In this document: in pieces, positions 52,341 through 61,952 of the stretch
How the letters are laid out: the number at the start of each line of letters is the position of its first letter
Numbering within the stretch: position 1 is the first letter of the stretch
Assembly (NCBI GenBank): GCA_904396495.1
Contig: CAJFOJ010000017.1
Location: 1-62,038, forward strand
Source: an uncultured Oscillospiraceae bacterium
Lineage (GTDB): Bacteria; Bacillota; Clostridia; Oscillospirales; Ruminococcaceae
DNA: 62,038 bases
Direction: 5' to 3'
Program-made: the position numbers and the translations under genes
Notes under the pieces: generated by a model
The model's input: only the letters and a program-made list of their open reading frames with translations
What the model was told of the DNA's origin: nothing
Databases searched by the model: none

Positions 52341-54308
52341 CTACTTGTGACGCTTATGGGACCGCTGCTTTCGATCTTTCTGGTCGGGACGTTTTTTTCC
52401 TTCAACCCCTGCGTTGCCACGGGAGCCGCCTTTCTCCCTTTGTCCTCTGCCACGGGGAAGTTTTTTCCCCGACGCCTCCCGCTTTTGATAGGGATTGCCA
52501 TCCTTTCCACTGGGTCTTGAAAGGGGTGGCACCAGGCATTTAGGGCCGGTACCAATCAGGTCGGAGCGCCCCGCCTGCCGCAGCGCCTTGACCACCAAGG
52601 CGTGGTTTTTGGGGAGGAAATACTGCAAAAGTGCCCTTTGCATCGCCTTTTCCTCCGGTGTTTTGGGGACGAAAACCGGCTCCATGGTATAGGGGTTTAA
52701 ACCGGTAAAAAACATACAGGTGGACACCGTTCCCGGCGTGGGGTAAAAATCCTGGACCTGTTCGGGGTGGATCCCCTGTTCTTTTAAAAACAGCGCCAGT
52801 TCGACGGCATCCTTTAAGGTGCTCCCCGGGTGGGAGGACATGAGATAGGGCACCAAATACTGCTTTTTCCCCAGTTTTTGGGTGAGCTTATAAAATTTCT
52901 CAGCAAAGGCCTTGTACACCTCAATGTGAGGTTTTCCCATACAGTCCAACACATCGCCGCTACAGTGCTCAGGGGCGACCTTGAGCTGCCCGCTGACGTG
53001 GTACTCCACCAGTTCCTTGAAAAAGCTGTCGTCCTTGTCCGCCATCACGTAGTCGTATCGGATGCCGGAGCGGATGAACACCTTTTTGACCCCTTCTACC
53101 GCCCGCACCTTCCGCAAAAGCTCCAAATAGCCGCGGTGATCCACTTCCAACGCTTTACAGGGGGTCGGCGCGAGACATTTCTTACCGACGCACAGCCCTT
53201 TCTCCAGCTGTTTTGTGCAGGAGGGCTGCCGAAAATTGGCAGTGGGGCCGCCCACGTCGTGGATATACCCTTTGAAGTTCGGAAGCTTGGTCAACAGCTC
53301 CGCCTCCCGCAGCACCGACTCCTCACTGCGCACAGCGATCTTCCGCCCCTGGTGGAAAGCGATGGAACAGAAGTTGCAGTTTCCAAAGCAGCCCCTGTTG
53401 TGGGCGATGGAAAACTCCACCTCCTCGATGCCAGGCACCCCGCCCAACGCCTCGTACATGGGATGATAGGTGCGGGTATAGGGCAAATCGTATACCCAAT
53501 CCAGCTCCTCAGTTGTCAGCGACCGCATGGGTGGGTTTTGAACCAGCATCTTCTCCCCTTGCCGCTGCAACACCGTCCGCCCGGTGATTTCATCCTGGTT
53601 GTCCATCTGGATTTTAGTGGCCTTACAGTAGTTTTTCTTGTCCCGGCACACCACCTGGTAATCGGGGCATTGGACGCCGCCGTAGGGAGTGTTCACCGGA
53701 TCGGTGAGATAACAGGTACCTCTAATGTCCGTTAAACTGTGGATATCCTCCCCGCCTGCCAGGCGGTTTACGATTTCAATGGTCTGAAGCTCCCCCATCC
53801 CGTAGGACAAAAGATCCGCGCCGCTGTCCAGCAAAATAGACGGCCGCACCCCGTCATCCCAGTAATCGTAGTGGGCAAACCGCCTCAGCGACGCCTCCAG
53901 CCCCCCGATGACGATGGGCACATCCCCGTAAATTTCCCGGATCTTTTTACAGTAGACGATGACCGCCCGGTCGGGGCGTTTACCTGCCTTGCCCCCGGCG
54001 GTGTAGGCGTCGTCGGTCCGCTTCCGGAGGGCGACGGTATAATGAGCCACCATGGAATCGATGTTCCCCGACGTGACCATAAAGGCGTATTTGGGCCTGC
54101 CGAGTTTCACAAAATCCTTTTGGGAGCGCCAATCAGGCTGGGCGATGATTCCCACTGTATACCCCTGCGCCTCGATGACGCGGGAGATAATCGACACCCC
54201 AAAGCTGGGGTGATCCACATAGCTGTCCCCAGTGACGCAGATAAAATCCAGCTGTTCAATCCCCTTTTGTTCCATATCCTCCCGACAGACGGGTAAAAAC
54301 TCGTTCAT
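52341..54308 (-). CDS. YgiQ-family radical SAM protein
   Basis: A 655-residue protein with an N-terminal B12-binding-like region, VVIGGLEASLRRFAHYDYW region, and a radical SAM core whose cluster motif is CFGNCNFCSIAFHQGR. The C-terminal tail is Lys/Arg/Pro-rich and low complexity (from about residue 600). The reaction is unknown. ATG 54308 has AAAGGAGAGG upstream. Confidence 0.92.
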   Translation of the reverse strand: MNEFLPVCREDMEQKGIEQLDFICVTGDSYVDHPSFGVSIISRVIEAQGYTVGIIAQPDWRSQKDFVKLGRPKYAFMVTSGNIDSMVAHYTVALRKRTDDAYTAGGKAGKRPDRAVIVYCKKIREIYGDVPIVIGGLEASLRRFAHYDYWDDGVRPSILLDSGADLLSYGMGELQTIEIVNRLAGGEDIHSLTDIRGTCYLTDPVNTPYGGVQCPDYQVVCRDKKNYCKATKIQMDNQDEITGRTVLQRQGEKMLVQNPPMRSLTTEELDWVYDLPYTRTYHPMYEALGGVPGIEEVEFSIAHNRGCFGNCNFCSIAFHQGRKIAVRSEESVLREAELLTKLPNFKGYIHDVGGPTANFRQPSCTKQLEKGLCVGKKCLAPTPCKALEVDHRGYLELLRKVRAVEGVKKVFIRSGIRYDYVMADKDDSFFKELVEYHVSGQLKVAPEHCSGDVLDCMGKPHIEVYKAFAEKFYKLTQKLGKKQYLVPYLMSSHPGSTLKDAVELALFLKEQGIHPEQVQDFYPTPGTVSTCMFFTGLNPYTMEPVFVPKTPEEKAMQRALLQYFLPKNHALVVKALRQAGRSDLIGTGPKCLVPPLSRPSGKDGNPYQKREASGKKLPRGRGQREKGGSRGNAGVEGKKRPDQKDRKQRSHKRHK

Positions 54309-54498
54309 AGCCTCTCCTTTATCGCAGTGCTTCCCTGCGCCTTCACGCAATTGCTGAATATCCAGAATTTGAAACCGTTACTGATTTATAAGGCATGACT
54401 TTGATACCTTATCCACAATTTCCTTTGAAATTTGAAAAAAGAAATATACAATCACTTTCTATCACCATATTCCGCCTTCTACATTAACTTTAGATTTG

Positions 54499-54711
54499 TC
54501 ACTCTAAAATAAAAGGGAGAACAATCATCACGATCCCCATTAATACAAATAAAACGCCGCCGAACTTTGTGCTTTTCAGGTAGAAAGCAGAGGGCCCTTC
54601 TGCCCGATCAGATTTCCACCTTTCTGTTAACTCCCAAATCAAATCCGGTTTCAGAAAAATGAATAGGCCGATTGCAGCAAAAATAATTCCGCCTAAAATA
54701 GACCATATCAT
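54499..54711 (-). CDS. small two-helix membrane protein (DUF6199-like)
   Basis: A 70-residue protein with two membrane helices (about 2-20 and 47-67) linked by a loop LIWELTERWKSDRAEGPSAF, where the tryptophans and the PS pair recall the DUF6199 family. ATG 54711 has GGAGGAG upstream and lies 13 bp after the GH25 gene, so the two are co-transcribed. Function unknown. Confidence 0.75.
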   Translation of the reverse strand: MIWSILGGIIFAAIGLFIFLKPDLIWELTERWKSDRAEGPSAFYLKSTKFGGVLFVLMGIVMIVLPFILE

Positions 54712-54724
54712 ACTGACTCCTCCT

Positions 54725-55471
54725 CTACTGGGCAATACACATCTGTGTCAATTCTTCCAAAGTACCGTTAAAAACGTTTCGGTCGATAAACGGCTCCCTT
54801 CCATCGTAGCCCTTCATCCGATGACGGGACGAGTACTGCCAGAAGGCCCATTCCCGCCCATTCGGCAGATTGGGGCAGGAAAATACATCCCGGATCCAAA
54901 TGGGGTATTCCCCGTACCCATCTTCCAGATAGGCCCGGTAGGATTTCATTGTCGCATATAACACCGGCTTAACGCCGTAATAGGTTTCAAGCTCCTTTAA
55001 CAACTCGTCCAGGATGGCCGCCGTCTCCTCTTTGGAGGGCCGGTTTTGCTCCTTGTCGCCGTAGAATTCGATGTCCACCACTGGCGGCAGCGTCCCCGCC
55101 GTTTTGGGAACAACGGAGATAAAATTCTCCGCCTGGGTTTTACCCGAGCTGTCAAAGCTGAAAAAGTGGTAAGCCCCCGTCAAAACGCCCGCCTTTTGGG
55201 CGTTTTTCCAGTTGGACGCAAACTGCTCGTCCTGAAAAGAGCTTCCTTCGGTGGCTTTCAGGTAGGCAAACGACACATCCTGACCCTTGAGCACTTCCCA
55301 GTCAATGTCGCCTTGATGGGCGGAGACGTCTACCCCTCTAACCGGGAATTGGGCCTTCGACGGGTGATTGAGGTGTAAAATTCCCCGATCCAACAGGAAA
55401 ATCCCGATTCCTCCCACAATAAAAAAGGCAAGAATGGACACAGGTACCCAAAACTGCTTCCCTCTCTTCAT
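54725..55471 (-). CDS. GH25-family lysozyme, membrane anchored
   Basis: A 248-residue muramidase with an N-terminal membrane anchor (about 8-28) and a GH25 catalytic domain: RGVDVSAHQGDIDWEVLKG at its start, and catalytic acids in PPVVDIEFYGD. The domain ends with FIDRNVFNG. It would cleave peptidoglycan outside the membrane. A terminator-like hairpin directly abuts its ribosome site, leaving little room for a separate promoter. Confidence 0.93.
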   Translation of the reverse strand: MKRGKQFWVPVSILAFFIVGGIGIFLLDRGILHLNHPSKAQFPVRGVDVSAHQGDIDWEVLKGQDVSFAYLKATEGSSFQDEQFASNWKNAQKAGVLTGAYHFFSFDSSGKTQAENFISVVPKTAGTLPPVVDIEFYGDKEQNRPSKEETAAILDELLKELETYYGVKPVLYATMKSYRAYLEDGYGEYPIWIRDVFSCPNLPNGREWAFWQYSSRHRMKGYDGREPFIDRNVFNGTLEELTQMCIAQ

Positions 55472-55483
55472 TTTGCTCCCCTC

Positions 55484-55515
55484 AAAAAAATTCAGGCGGT
55501 TTGTCCCGCCGCCTG
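55484..55515 (-). terminator. terminator of the GNAT gene, abutting the GH25 ribosome site
   Basis: CAGGCGG (55493-55499) pairs with CCGCCTG (55509-55515), followed on the minus strand by a T-run (55490-55484). The GH25 ribosome site GAGGGGA begins immediately after. Confidence 0.8.
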
Positions 55516-55517
55516 CG

Positions 55518-55922
55518 TCAAATTATTTTTAGAAAAATGAGCTCCAAAGGCTCGCCGGGTGGCAAAAAGCTCCCCACCGCGGCGTATCCGAGCTTTTGAT
55601 AGAAATGCTGGGATGTTTCCGATGAAGAAGTGGAGGTCATCAAAAGGGGATACCCTCTATCTTCCATCTCCTTTTCCCAAAACGCCATCATTTGGGTGCC
55701 GATTCCCCTGCCCCGGTATTCCGGCAGTAGGTGCAGCATCGAAACAAAAGGGGTGTTATCCCAGAACAGCCCCCACCGAAGCCAGCCGGCAAAGGCCCCG
55801 TCCTCTATACAGACAGCCACCTCACCCCTCTCGATCTTTCCGGTGAGCGCCTCTTTTTCCACCCACTGGTCATGGGCGAGGATCTGGCTTAAATCCTGTT
55901 TATGCGCCCATCGGATTTCCAT
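55518..55922 (-). CDS. GNAT-family N-acetyltransferase
   Basis: A 134-residue acetyltransferase. The acetyl-CoA loop is LPEYRGRGIGTQMM, with FYQKLGYAAVGSF near the C-terminus. Acceptor unknown. AAAGGGA lies before the ATG. It ends in an intrinsic terminator. Confidence 0.92.
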   Translation of the reverse strand: MEIRWAHKQDLSQILAHDQWVEKEALTGKIERGEVAVCIEDGAFAGWLRWGLFWDNTPFVSMLHLLPEYRGRGIGTQMMAFWEKEMEDRGYPLLMTSTSSSETSQHFYQKLGYAAVGSFLPPGEPLELIFLKII

Positions 55923-55991
55923 CTAATCGTCCCTTTCCGCAAATCATATCCCCTTTATTGAGAAAGGCAAAGCGGGAACTTTCCACTCCGG

Positions 55992-58511
55992 TTAAATATC
56001 CCCGGCGTTCCGGGCGGAAATTTCCACCCACTGCTGACGGGTGATGAGCACCTCCCGGGGCTTGCTTCCCTCTAAGGGCCCGACAATTCCCCGTTCCTCC
56101 AGCTCGTCCACAAGTCTTGCCGCACGGGCGTATCCCACCTTTAGGCGGCGCTGGAGATAAGAGGTGGACGCCTGCCCAGCGTCCAGTACGCAGTCCACCG
56201 CATCGTTAAATAGGGGATCGGAATCCCCCATATCCTCGGCTCCCGCCTTGTCGCCTTTCTTCTTTTCCAGGACAGCCTGGCGCTCAATTTCCTCCATGAT
56301 CTTGTCGTCGTATTCCGCTGGTTGCTGCTTATTTTTGATAAAGTCAACCACCTGTTCCACCTCAGAGTCGCTGACAAAGCAGCCCTGGACGCGGACGGGC
56401 TTCGGGTATCCCACAGGGTAAAACAGCATGTCGCCCCGGCCCAAAAGCTTTTCCGCTCCTCCGCCGTCCAAGATGGTTCTCGAGTCCACCTGGGACGAAA
56501 CCGAAAAGGCGATTCTGGACGGGATGTTGGCCTTGATGACGCCGGTGATGACGTCGACGGAAGGCCGCTGGGTGGCGATGATGAGGTGCATCCCCGCCGC
56601 CCGTGCCATCTGGGCCAGCCGGCAGATGGAGTCCTCCACCTCGTTGGGAGCGGCCATCATCAAATCGGCCAGCTCATCAATGATGATGACGATTTGGGGC
56701 ATGGGGTCCATCCCCTCGGTCTTGCCAGCCAGTCGGTTGTAGCCTTTTAAATCCCTCACATTGTTGTCTGCAAACGCCTTATACCGGTTGAGCATCTCGG
56801 TGACCGCCCAGCCGAGAGCTCCCGCCGCTTTCCTGGGGTCGGTGACCACCGGAACCAGAAGATGGGGGATGCCGTTGTAAATGCCCAACTCCACCACCTT
56901 GGGGTCGATCATCAAAAACCGAACCTCATCCGGCGAAGATTTATAAAGAAGGCTGATGATAATCGAGTTGACGCAGACCGACTTACCACTTCCGGTAGCG
57001 CCTGCGATGAGCAGGTGGGGCATCGAGGCGATGTCCCCCACCGTGATGTTTCCAGCGATGTCCCGCCCAAGCGCCATGGTGAGCTTGCTCTTGGCCGACC
57101 GGAACTCATCAGAGTCGACAATCTCCCGGATGGTGACTATATCGGTTTTGCGGTTGGGCACCTCAATGCCCACCGCCGGCTTGTTGGGGATGGGGGCCTC
57201 GATGCGGACACCTGCCGTCGCCAGATTCAGTGCGATGTCGTCAGCAAGGCCTGTGATTTTGCTGATCTTCACCCCAGCGGACGGCTGGAGCTCATATCGA
57301 GTGACTGTGGGCCCCCGGCAGATGTCGATAATCCTTGTCTGGACGCCGAAGCTCTTTAAGGTATCCACGAGCTTTGCCGCATTGGCCTTGAGTTCCTCAC
57401 TCACGTCCAGGTTGCCGCTCATTTTAGGCTGTTTTAAGAGACTGACCGGCGGGAAATGGTAGACGTTTTCCACCGGCGCCTCCACCGTGATATCCATGGG
57501 GATGGGCGACTGCTTTTTGGGGTCGGGCGAGGCCACAGCCTCCCCTTCTTGTGGGACGGGTTCGGGCGCGCTAGCCCTCTCCACCTTCTCCGGCGGAGTT
57601 TTAAAGTCTTCGATGGCCTTGTTAATGAGGGTATCCAAAGGGGGATCGTCCTTGACCGTCTCCCCCACCGGCACCGCGTCCACCTTAAAGATGGACGGGT
57701 CGATGTCCGGAGTGTCGTCCTTGGGGCCGTTTTTGAGAATTTCATCAATGACTTCCCCTGTCTTGGTGTCCACTACCACTCTGTCCGGGAGGGGGCTTTC
57801 TTCCTCAAACACCGCATTGGGGGAAGAAACCGGATGCTCCGGCATAGGCGGGTCCTCGTCCAAGGGCACGTCGATGTTAAACCGGGATTTCCGCTTTTCC
57901 GCACGCTGTTCCTTAAACTGGATGTAGCTTTCCTCCATCTGTTTGACCGGTTTGGCACAGGTTTTGAAAAATCCCATTAAAGTCGAACCGGTGATGAGCA
58001 TCAAGAATACAAAGGCCGCCAGCAGCAGGATAATCGCCGCTCCCGCCGTGCCGCAGTACCGCAGCAGTGGCCAGCCTAAAACCGCCGCCAACACACCGCC
58101 GCTTTTTAACGAAATCCCATCCAGATAAAGGGCCGCGAACTTTCCAAAAAAGCCCGTTCCGTTTGGCAGGCCGTAAAAAATCTGCGCAAAGCCGCACAGC
58201 AGCACGATGAGCACCGCCGTCTGCCAGACCTTGTGCCGCACTTCCACATGCTCTTTGTCGATGGTGATAATGACTGCCATAATCACAGTGAGCGGCCCCA
58301 CCGCGTAGCAGACGGGCCCGAAAATCCCTCGCAGACAGTCGTGGAAAAAGCCCCAGACAGCCGGTCCGTCGATGAGGCTCACCGCCACCAGAAACAACCC
58401 GATGGCAAACAGGATGATCGCGTAAAACTGTTTTTTCCGCTGTTTTTGAAGCTGCGCTTTGCTGGGGGATTTAGATGTTTTCTGTCTTGCTTTCCCCTTA
58501 GTTGTCGCCAT
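55992..58511 (-). CDS. ftsK: FtsK/SpoIIIE-family DNA translocase
   Basis: An 839-residue motor that pumps DNA through the division or sporulation septum. Four to five membrane helices lie in about residues 28-185, followed by an acidic Pro-rich linker, then the RecA-like motor with Walker [14 protein letters not shown] and Walker [13 protein letters not shown]. The C-terminal gamma winged-helix domain has [20 protein letters not shown]. Gene order with tepA and ylzJ matches spoIIIE of Bacillus, so SpoIIIE function is likely. Confidence 0.95.
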   Translation of the reverse strand: MATTKGKARQKTSKSPSKAQLQKQRKKQFYAIILFAIGLFLVAVSLIDGPAVWGFFHDCLRGIFGPVCYAVGPLTVIMAVIITIDKEHVEVRHKVWQTAVLIVLLCGFAQIFYGLPNGTGFFGKFAALYLDGISLKSGGVLAAVLGWPLLRYCGTAGAAIILLLAAFVFLMLITGSTLMGFFKTCAKPVKQMEESYIQFKEQRAEKRKSRFNIDVPLDEDPPMPEHPVSSPNAVFEEESPLPDRVVVDTKTGEVIDEILKNGPKDDTPDIDPSIFKVDAVPVGETVKDDPPLDTLINKAIEDFKTPPEKVERASAPEPVPQEGEAVASPDPKKQSPIPMDITVEAPVENVYHFPPVSLLKQPKMSGNLDVSEELKANAAKLVDTLKSFGVQTRIIDICRGPTVTRYELQPSAGVKISKITGLADDIALNLATAGVRIEAPIPNKPAVGIEVPNRKTDIVTIREIVDSDEFRSAKSKLTMALGRDIAGNITVGDIASMPHLLIAGATGSGKSVCVNSIIISLLYKSSPDEVRFLMIDPKVVELGIYNGIPHLLVPVVTDPRKAAGALGWAVTEMLNRYKAFADNNVRDLKGYNRLAGKTEGMDPMPQIVIIIDELADLMMAAPNEVEDSICRLAQMARAAGMHLIIATQRPSVDVITGVIKANIPSRIAFSVSSQVDSRTILDGGGAEKLLGRGDMLFYPVGYPKPVRVQGCFVSDSEVEQVVDFIKNKQQPAEYDDKIMEEIERQAVLEKKKGDKAGAEDMGDSDPLFNDAVDCVLDAGQASTSYLQRRLKVGYARAARLVDELEERGIVGPLEGSKPREVLITRQQWVEISARNAGDI

Positions 58512-58788
58512 GTATCAATCCAATCCTTTCCAAACGCCGTTTTCTCTTTTTTATCTGGTAGAAGGGCAACCCTTCTGTTATTTTTTAATACCGGCCCATT
58601 TCCGCATCTGCTACATGCTCAAAATGCCCGCCGCCCGCGGGGCCAGAACGCAAGAGGGCTCTGCCCCGCATCGCCTGCAAAGGGAGAACCTGCTTTTATG
58701 GAAGTGGCAAAAATTTAACCACACCTCAGAAAAGCACCTCGATTAAGGTATCGAAACTTTTATGTAGCCGCGGGTATCCCCGCGCAGG
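58512..58788 (-). other. intergenic stretch between ylzJ and ftsK with GC-rich palindrome
   Basis: No gene. It holds hairpin CGCGGG/CCCGCG just after the ylzJ stop, a GC-rich stem GCGGGGC (58637-58643) with GCCCCGC (58663-58669), and AGAAGGG/CCCTTCT near 58559-58575. None has a strong T-run. No clear -35/-10 pair for ftsK was found. Confidence 0.5.
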
Positions 58789-59004
58789 TCAAAATGCTTT
58801 CGGTTTGAGATTCACCGCCGTCCCCGGTTCAAAGCGGGGATTGAGGTAATCCTTTAAATCAGTGGAGATAATCCGGTCGATTTTGCATTGAGCCCCTTGG
58901 CCCCTGCATACACAAAGGCAGCCGTCCACCCGCCGATACTGGACGTCATCGTTTTGCGGCTGCATCATGACCTCCATCGGGTCCACTATGGTGTGCAGAA
59001 TCAC
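58789..59004 (-). CDS. ylzJ: YlzJ-like family protein
   Basis: A 71-residue protein that overlaps the end of tepA by 59 bp and reads [13 protein letters not shown], the YlzJ family start, with a C-terminal [15 protein letters not shown]. The same tepA-ylzJ-spoIIIE order is found in Bacillus. Function unknown. Confidence 0.87.
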   Translation of the reverse strand: MILHTIVDPMEVMMQPQNDDVQYRRVDGCLCVCRGQGAQCKIDRIISTDLKDYLNPRFEPGTAVNLKPKAF

Positions 59005-59788
59005 GGCATTTCCCCTCCTTTTTAGAGGCGTCCGAAGCCTGGTTCAATTCCCCTTGTCCACCCTCGTCCTCCTGTTCTTCGATCATGCGGTAGAGGCACT
59101 CGATGGCGTCGGACAGCCCGCCCAGCTCGTCGATAAGCCCCTCCTTGACCGCGGTCTCCCCGTCGATGGAGGTCCCCACGTCCATGGCGAGCTCCCCGGT
59201 TTTCATCATCAGTTCCCGGAACCGCCCCTCGGTGATGCCGGAATTCTGCGTCACAAACCGAACGATCCGGTCCTGCATCTTGTCAAAATAGGAAAACGAC
59301 TGGGGCACCCCCAGCACTAAGCCATTCATCCGCACCGGATGGATGGTCATGGTGGCCGACGGAACAATGAAGGATTTTTTCGCCGACACCGCCAACGGCA
59401 CGCCGATGGAATGCCCGCCGCCCAACACAATGCTGACAGTTGGGGTTTTCATCCCAGCGATGAGCTCGGCGATGGCGAGGCCCGCCTCCACATCGCCGCC
59501 CACCGTGTTGAGCAGGATGAGCAGCCCTTTGATTTCCTTGCTCTCCTCGATTGCTACCAGCTGGGGCAGCACATGCTCGTATTTGGTCGTTTTATTCTGG
59601 GGTGGCAATATATAATGCCCCTCGATCTGCCCGATGATCGTCAGGCAGTGGATCAGGTGTTTGCCCTCAGCCGTCACCGACCCCATATCGACGATCTGTT
59701 TCTGCTGGTTGTCTTGATCGCCATCTTGATCGTTGTCGTTTTGATCGGAGTCCGGGTGTTCCTGCGCTTTCAAAATCTCTTCTGCCAA
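58946..59788 (-). CDS. tepA: ClpP-like translocation-enhancing protease TepA
   Basis: A 280-residue ClpP-fold serine protease. The nucleophile loop is [13 protein letters not shown] and the His is in [10 protein letters not shown]. Oligomer-forming ClpP elements such as [18 protein letters not shown] are present. The N-terminus is very acidic (Asp/Gln/Asn-rich). Bacillus TepA/YmfB is linked to protein export and spore small-protein degradation. The start is TTG with GGGAGG upstream. Confidence 0.92.
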   Translation of the reverse strand: MAEEILKAQEHPDSDQNDNDQDGDQDNQQKQIVDMGSVTAEGKHLIHCLTIIGQIEGHYILPPQNKTTKYEHVLPQLVAIEESKEIKGLLILLNTVGGDVEAGLAIAELIAGMKTPTVSIVLGGGHSIGVPLAVSAKKSFIVPSATMTIHPVRMNGLVLGVPQSFSYFDKMQDRIVRFVTQNSGITEGRFRELMMKTGELAMDVGTSIDGETAVKEGLIDELGGLSDAIECLYRMIEEQEDEGGQGELNQASDASKKEGKCRDSAHHSGPDGGHDAAAKR

Positions 59789-59816
59789 ACCAATTCCTCC
59801 CGCATTTCATTTGGAA

Positions 59817-59981
59817 TTAGTTTGCGCCTGCTTCCTTCAAATATTCCCGGTAAAACGTCTGGGCCTTCTCTACAGACTTTGAGGGGATATCCGACCATTT
59901 GTTTCTTTTATTATATACGCTGCCAATCCCCTTGTCAAACGACTCAAAAAGTTTTCCACATTGGAAGAAAGCCCTATTTTT
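59817..59981 (-). pseudogene. start-less 54-codon reading frame before tepA
   Basis: An open stretch bounded by TAG and TAA contains no ATG, GTG or TTG codon, yet its translation is strikingly protein-like: it ends QTFYREYLKEAGAN after NKRNKWSDIPSKSVEKA. It may be the surviving C-terminus of a decayed gene. The tepA promoter lies inside it. An overlapping ATG frame (from 59898) of about 43 codons runs into tepA out of frame and looks less convincing. Confidence 0.35.
59910..59938 (-). promoter_or_regulatory. sigma-A promoter of tepA-ylzJ
   Basis: Consensus TTGACA (59938-59933), 17-bp spacer, TATAAT (59915-59910), giving a leader of about 115 nt. Confidence 0.85.
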
Positions 59982-60149
59982 CTATAAAAATTCCTCGTTT
60001 TAGAACAGTTATTCCCTACTTTGTTCCGCTTTTTTGGAACATTATACCGTTTGTAATCATTTTTGGTGAGTATGCAGTCAAAAAGGTGGGGAAAAACCGC
60101 GGACGAGTTTTCCTCGCAATGTGGAAAACTCGGTGGAAACGGTGGATAA
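59952..60149. other. DnaA-box-like cluster in non-coding DNA
   Basis: In a 330-bp AT-rich gap are TTTTCCACA at 59952-59960 (plus strand) and three tandem minus-strand 9-mers at 60120-60128, 60132-60140 and 60141-60149, reading TTTTCCACA, GTTTCCACC and TTATCCACC. All are one to three mismatches from TTATCCACA. An inverted repeat TGTTCC/GGAACA lies at 60022-60041. Function is unproven. Confidence 0.35.
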
Positions 60150-60266
60150 ATCCCCTGTTTTTGGTCATTTCGGTTTCAACATTGACAGCATTCGACAAAC
60201 GGCTACTCGTTGTATAACCATTTTTGACCCAAACTTTATTCAAAATGGAAGAATTTTACAATTCCT

Positions 60267-60971
60267 TTACTGGCCGTTTTTAAAGTCCCTGGCGGACAAG
60301 AATGTGACCGCCCGCTCGATCGCGTCCTTTGCATTTCCCCAGTCGGCGTCCTTGCCGGAATTGCGGTAATCAAACATCTTACAGAAATGGGAAACATCCC
60401 CCAAAACGGCATCCAAATACTGATCTGCAAGCCCCGTTGCCGCCGCTGAAAACTCCGGCAGGGCCTTTTTGGGCATTTCATCCTCCGCCGCGCAGAGCAG
60501 CGTCTCCAAGTGAGGTAGGCAAATGTACTCCTGCTCTGAAAAGAGCTTCTTAAAATCGGCGTCTGACTGGTATTGCCGCAATACGGTGGAGACCATCTTC
60601 CCCATGGCCCACTGGATGGTGTCGCAGACATAGCAGGTGTCATTTACCGTTTTGACGCCATCCCGTTTCATCTTTTTTGTTTTGGCTTTTTTCCGTATAT
60701 CGCCGTATTTTCCCTTTTTCAGCTCGGCCAGGTGGCTCTCCAGCATGAGGGCCAGGGACAGTCGGTTTTTGAGTTTTAGCATCATCCCGTAATGGTTTGG
60801 GCAAAAGCCCTGTTCGTTTGTTTTGATGCGGATGTCCGGCTCCATCATAGCGGCCCCCATGATGTAATCGATGCACCGCTGCTCCAACGTGTCCCGCAGC
60901 CGGCAAAGGGGGCAGCCCTGTTTGGGCTCAAACACCTCGCTGACCGGAATGGTATAGATGCTTTCTTTCAT
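60267..60971 (-). CDS. DUF6062 family protein
   Basis: A 234-residue protein of a family common in Clostridia and of unknown function. It has three Cys-type motifs: CPLC near residue 20, FCPNHY near 57 and CYVCD near 113, with YICLPHLETLL near 150. The repeated C-x2-C and CxxH patterns suggest metal or Fe-S binding. It is divergent from the OGG glycosylase. Confidence 0.85.
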   Translation of the reverse strand: MKESIYTIPVSEVFEPKQGCPLCRLRDTLEQRCIDYIMGAAMMEPDIRIKTNEQGFCPNHYGMMLKLKNRLSLALMLESHLAELKKGKYGDIRKKAKTKKMKRDGVKTVNDTCYVCDTIQWAMGKMVSTVLRQYQSDADFKKLFSEQEYICLPHLETLLCAAEDEMPKKALPEFSAAATGLADQYLDAVLGDVSHFCKMFDYRNSGKDADWGNAKDAIERAVTFLSARDFKNGQ

Positions 60972-61020
60972 ATGGATTCTCCCTTTCTACAGGAATATTG
61001 TTTACAAAACAGCCGTTTAA

Positions 61021-61029
61021 AGTATACCA
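61021..61029 (-). promoter_or_regulatory. extended -10 promoter of the DUF6062 gene
   Basis: TGGTATACT on the minus strand, about 50 bp before the start, with only a weak -35 (TTTTCA). Confidence 0.55.
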
Positions 61030-61035
61030 TAAAAC

Positions 61036-61044
61036 TGTTATAAT
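61036..61044 (+). promoter_or_regulatory. extended -10 promoter of the OGG gene
   Basis: TGTTATAAT on the plus strand, 40 bp before the start; it lies back to back with the DUF6062 promoter. Confidence 0.65.
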
Positions 61045-61084
61045 GAAAACAAAAACAGGCATTTTCATTGAGAAAGGAACTGTT

Positions 61085-61930
61085 ATGACCATCTTCGAGC
61101 AAAAGGGCGGCATTCTCGTCCGCATTCCCCATTTTTCTTTGGCCGATACCCTGGACTGCGGCCAGTGCTTCCGGTGGGAGACAGAGGATAACCGCACCTT
61201 CCGCGGCTGCCACAACGGGCATTTTCTCACCGTCAGCCAGAAAACCTCCTGTCCTTCCCAGGGCGAAACCGAAGTCTTTTTCCACAACACCTCAAGAGGG
61301 GAATTCGAGGAGGTTTGGCGGCCTTATTTCGACCTGGACACCGACTATCAGGCCATGCAGCAGGTCTTCCGCAACGATCCCACCCTATCCTTAGCCTGTG
61401 ATTACGCTGGGGGAATCCGCATCCTCCGCCAGGAGCCCTGGGAGGCCCTCTGCTCCTTCATCATCAGCCAGAACAACAATATTCCCCGCATCAAGGGCAT
61501 CATCGGAAGGCTCTGTGAGGCATTCGGGGAGCAAACTCCAAAGGGCTTCACCTTTCCCTGCCCTCAACGGATCGCCTCCCTCACCCTGGACGATTTGTCC
61601 CCGCTCCGGGCGGGATTCCGGGCCAAATACATATTAGACGCCGCTCAAAAGGTGGCTGGCGGCGAGATCGACCTGGCTGCCGTCGCCTCCATGCCCATTG
61701 ACGAGGCCCGCAAAACCCTGAGAACCATCCACGGCGTCGGCCCCAAGGTGGCGGAATGCGCCTTGCTGTTCGGATTTTACCGGCTGGAGGCCTTTCCCGT
61801 CGACACCTGGATCAAAAAGGTGCTGAAGTTTTATTACCCCGACGGCTTCCCCGACTTTGCCGTTCCCGATGGCGGGGTTGCCCAGCAGTACCTCTTCCAT
61901 TACGTCCGCAACCACCCCCTTCCGGCATAA
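61085..61930 (+). CDS. 8-oxoguanine DNA glycosylase/AP lyase (OGG1-type)
   Basis: A 281-residue base-excision enzyme. N-terminal region has SLADTLDCGQCFRWE as in OGG1/AlkA-like glycosylases. The core has FIISQNNNIPRIKGII, the catalytic Lys region AGFRAKYILDAA, and the HhH-GPD hairpin IHGVGPKVAECALLFG with Asp in FPVDTWIKK. ATG 61085 follows AAAGGA by 6 nt; open extensions to 61043 and 60998 would cover the promoter. Confidence 0.93.
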   Translation: MTIFEQKGGILVRIPHFSLADTLDCGQCFRWETEDNRTFRGCHNGHFLTVSQKTSCPSQGETEVFFHNTSRGEFEEVWRPYFDLDTDYQAMQQVFRNDPTLSLACDYAGGIRILRQEPWEALCSFIISQNNNIPRIKGIIGRLCEAFGEQTPKGFTFPCPQRIASLTLDDLSPLRAGFRAKYILDAAQKVAGGEIDLAAVASMPIDEARKTLRTIHGVGPKVAECALLFGFYRLEAFPVDTWIKKVLKFYYPDGFPDFAVPDGGVAQQYLFHYVRNHPLPA

Positions 61931-61952
61931 AAAGCCCCTCTGCTGCATCTTC

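Noticed and set aside
54409..54417. Perfect DnaA box TTATCCACA downstream of the GH25/small-protein genes
   Set aside because: A single isolated 9-mer is expected by chance; no neighbours were found.
59339..60217. Long plus-strand open frame opposite tepA
   Set aside because: It lies mostly antisense to tepA, whose catalytic motifs are clear, and its translation shows no domain; it ends in the non-coding gap.
60016..60243. 75-codon minus-strand frame in the tepA-DUF6062 gap
   Set aside because: It has no convincing ribosome site, its composition looks random, and it overlaps the DnaA-box-like cluster.
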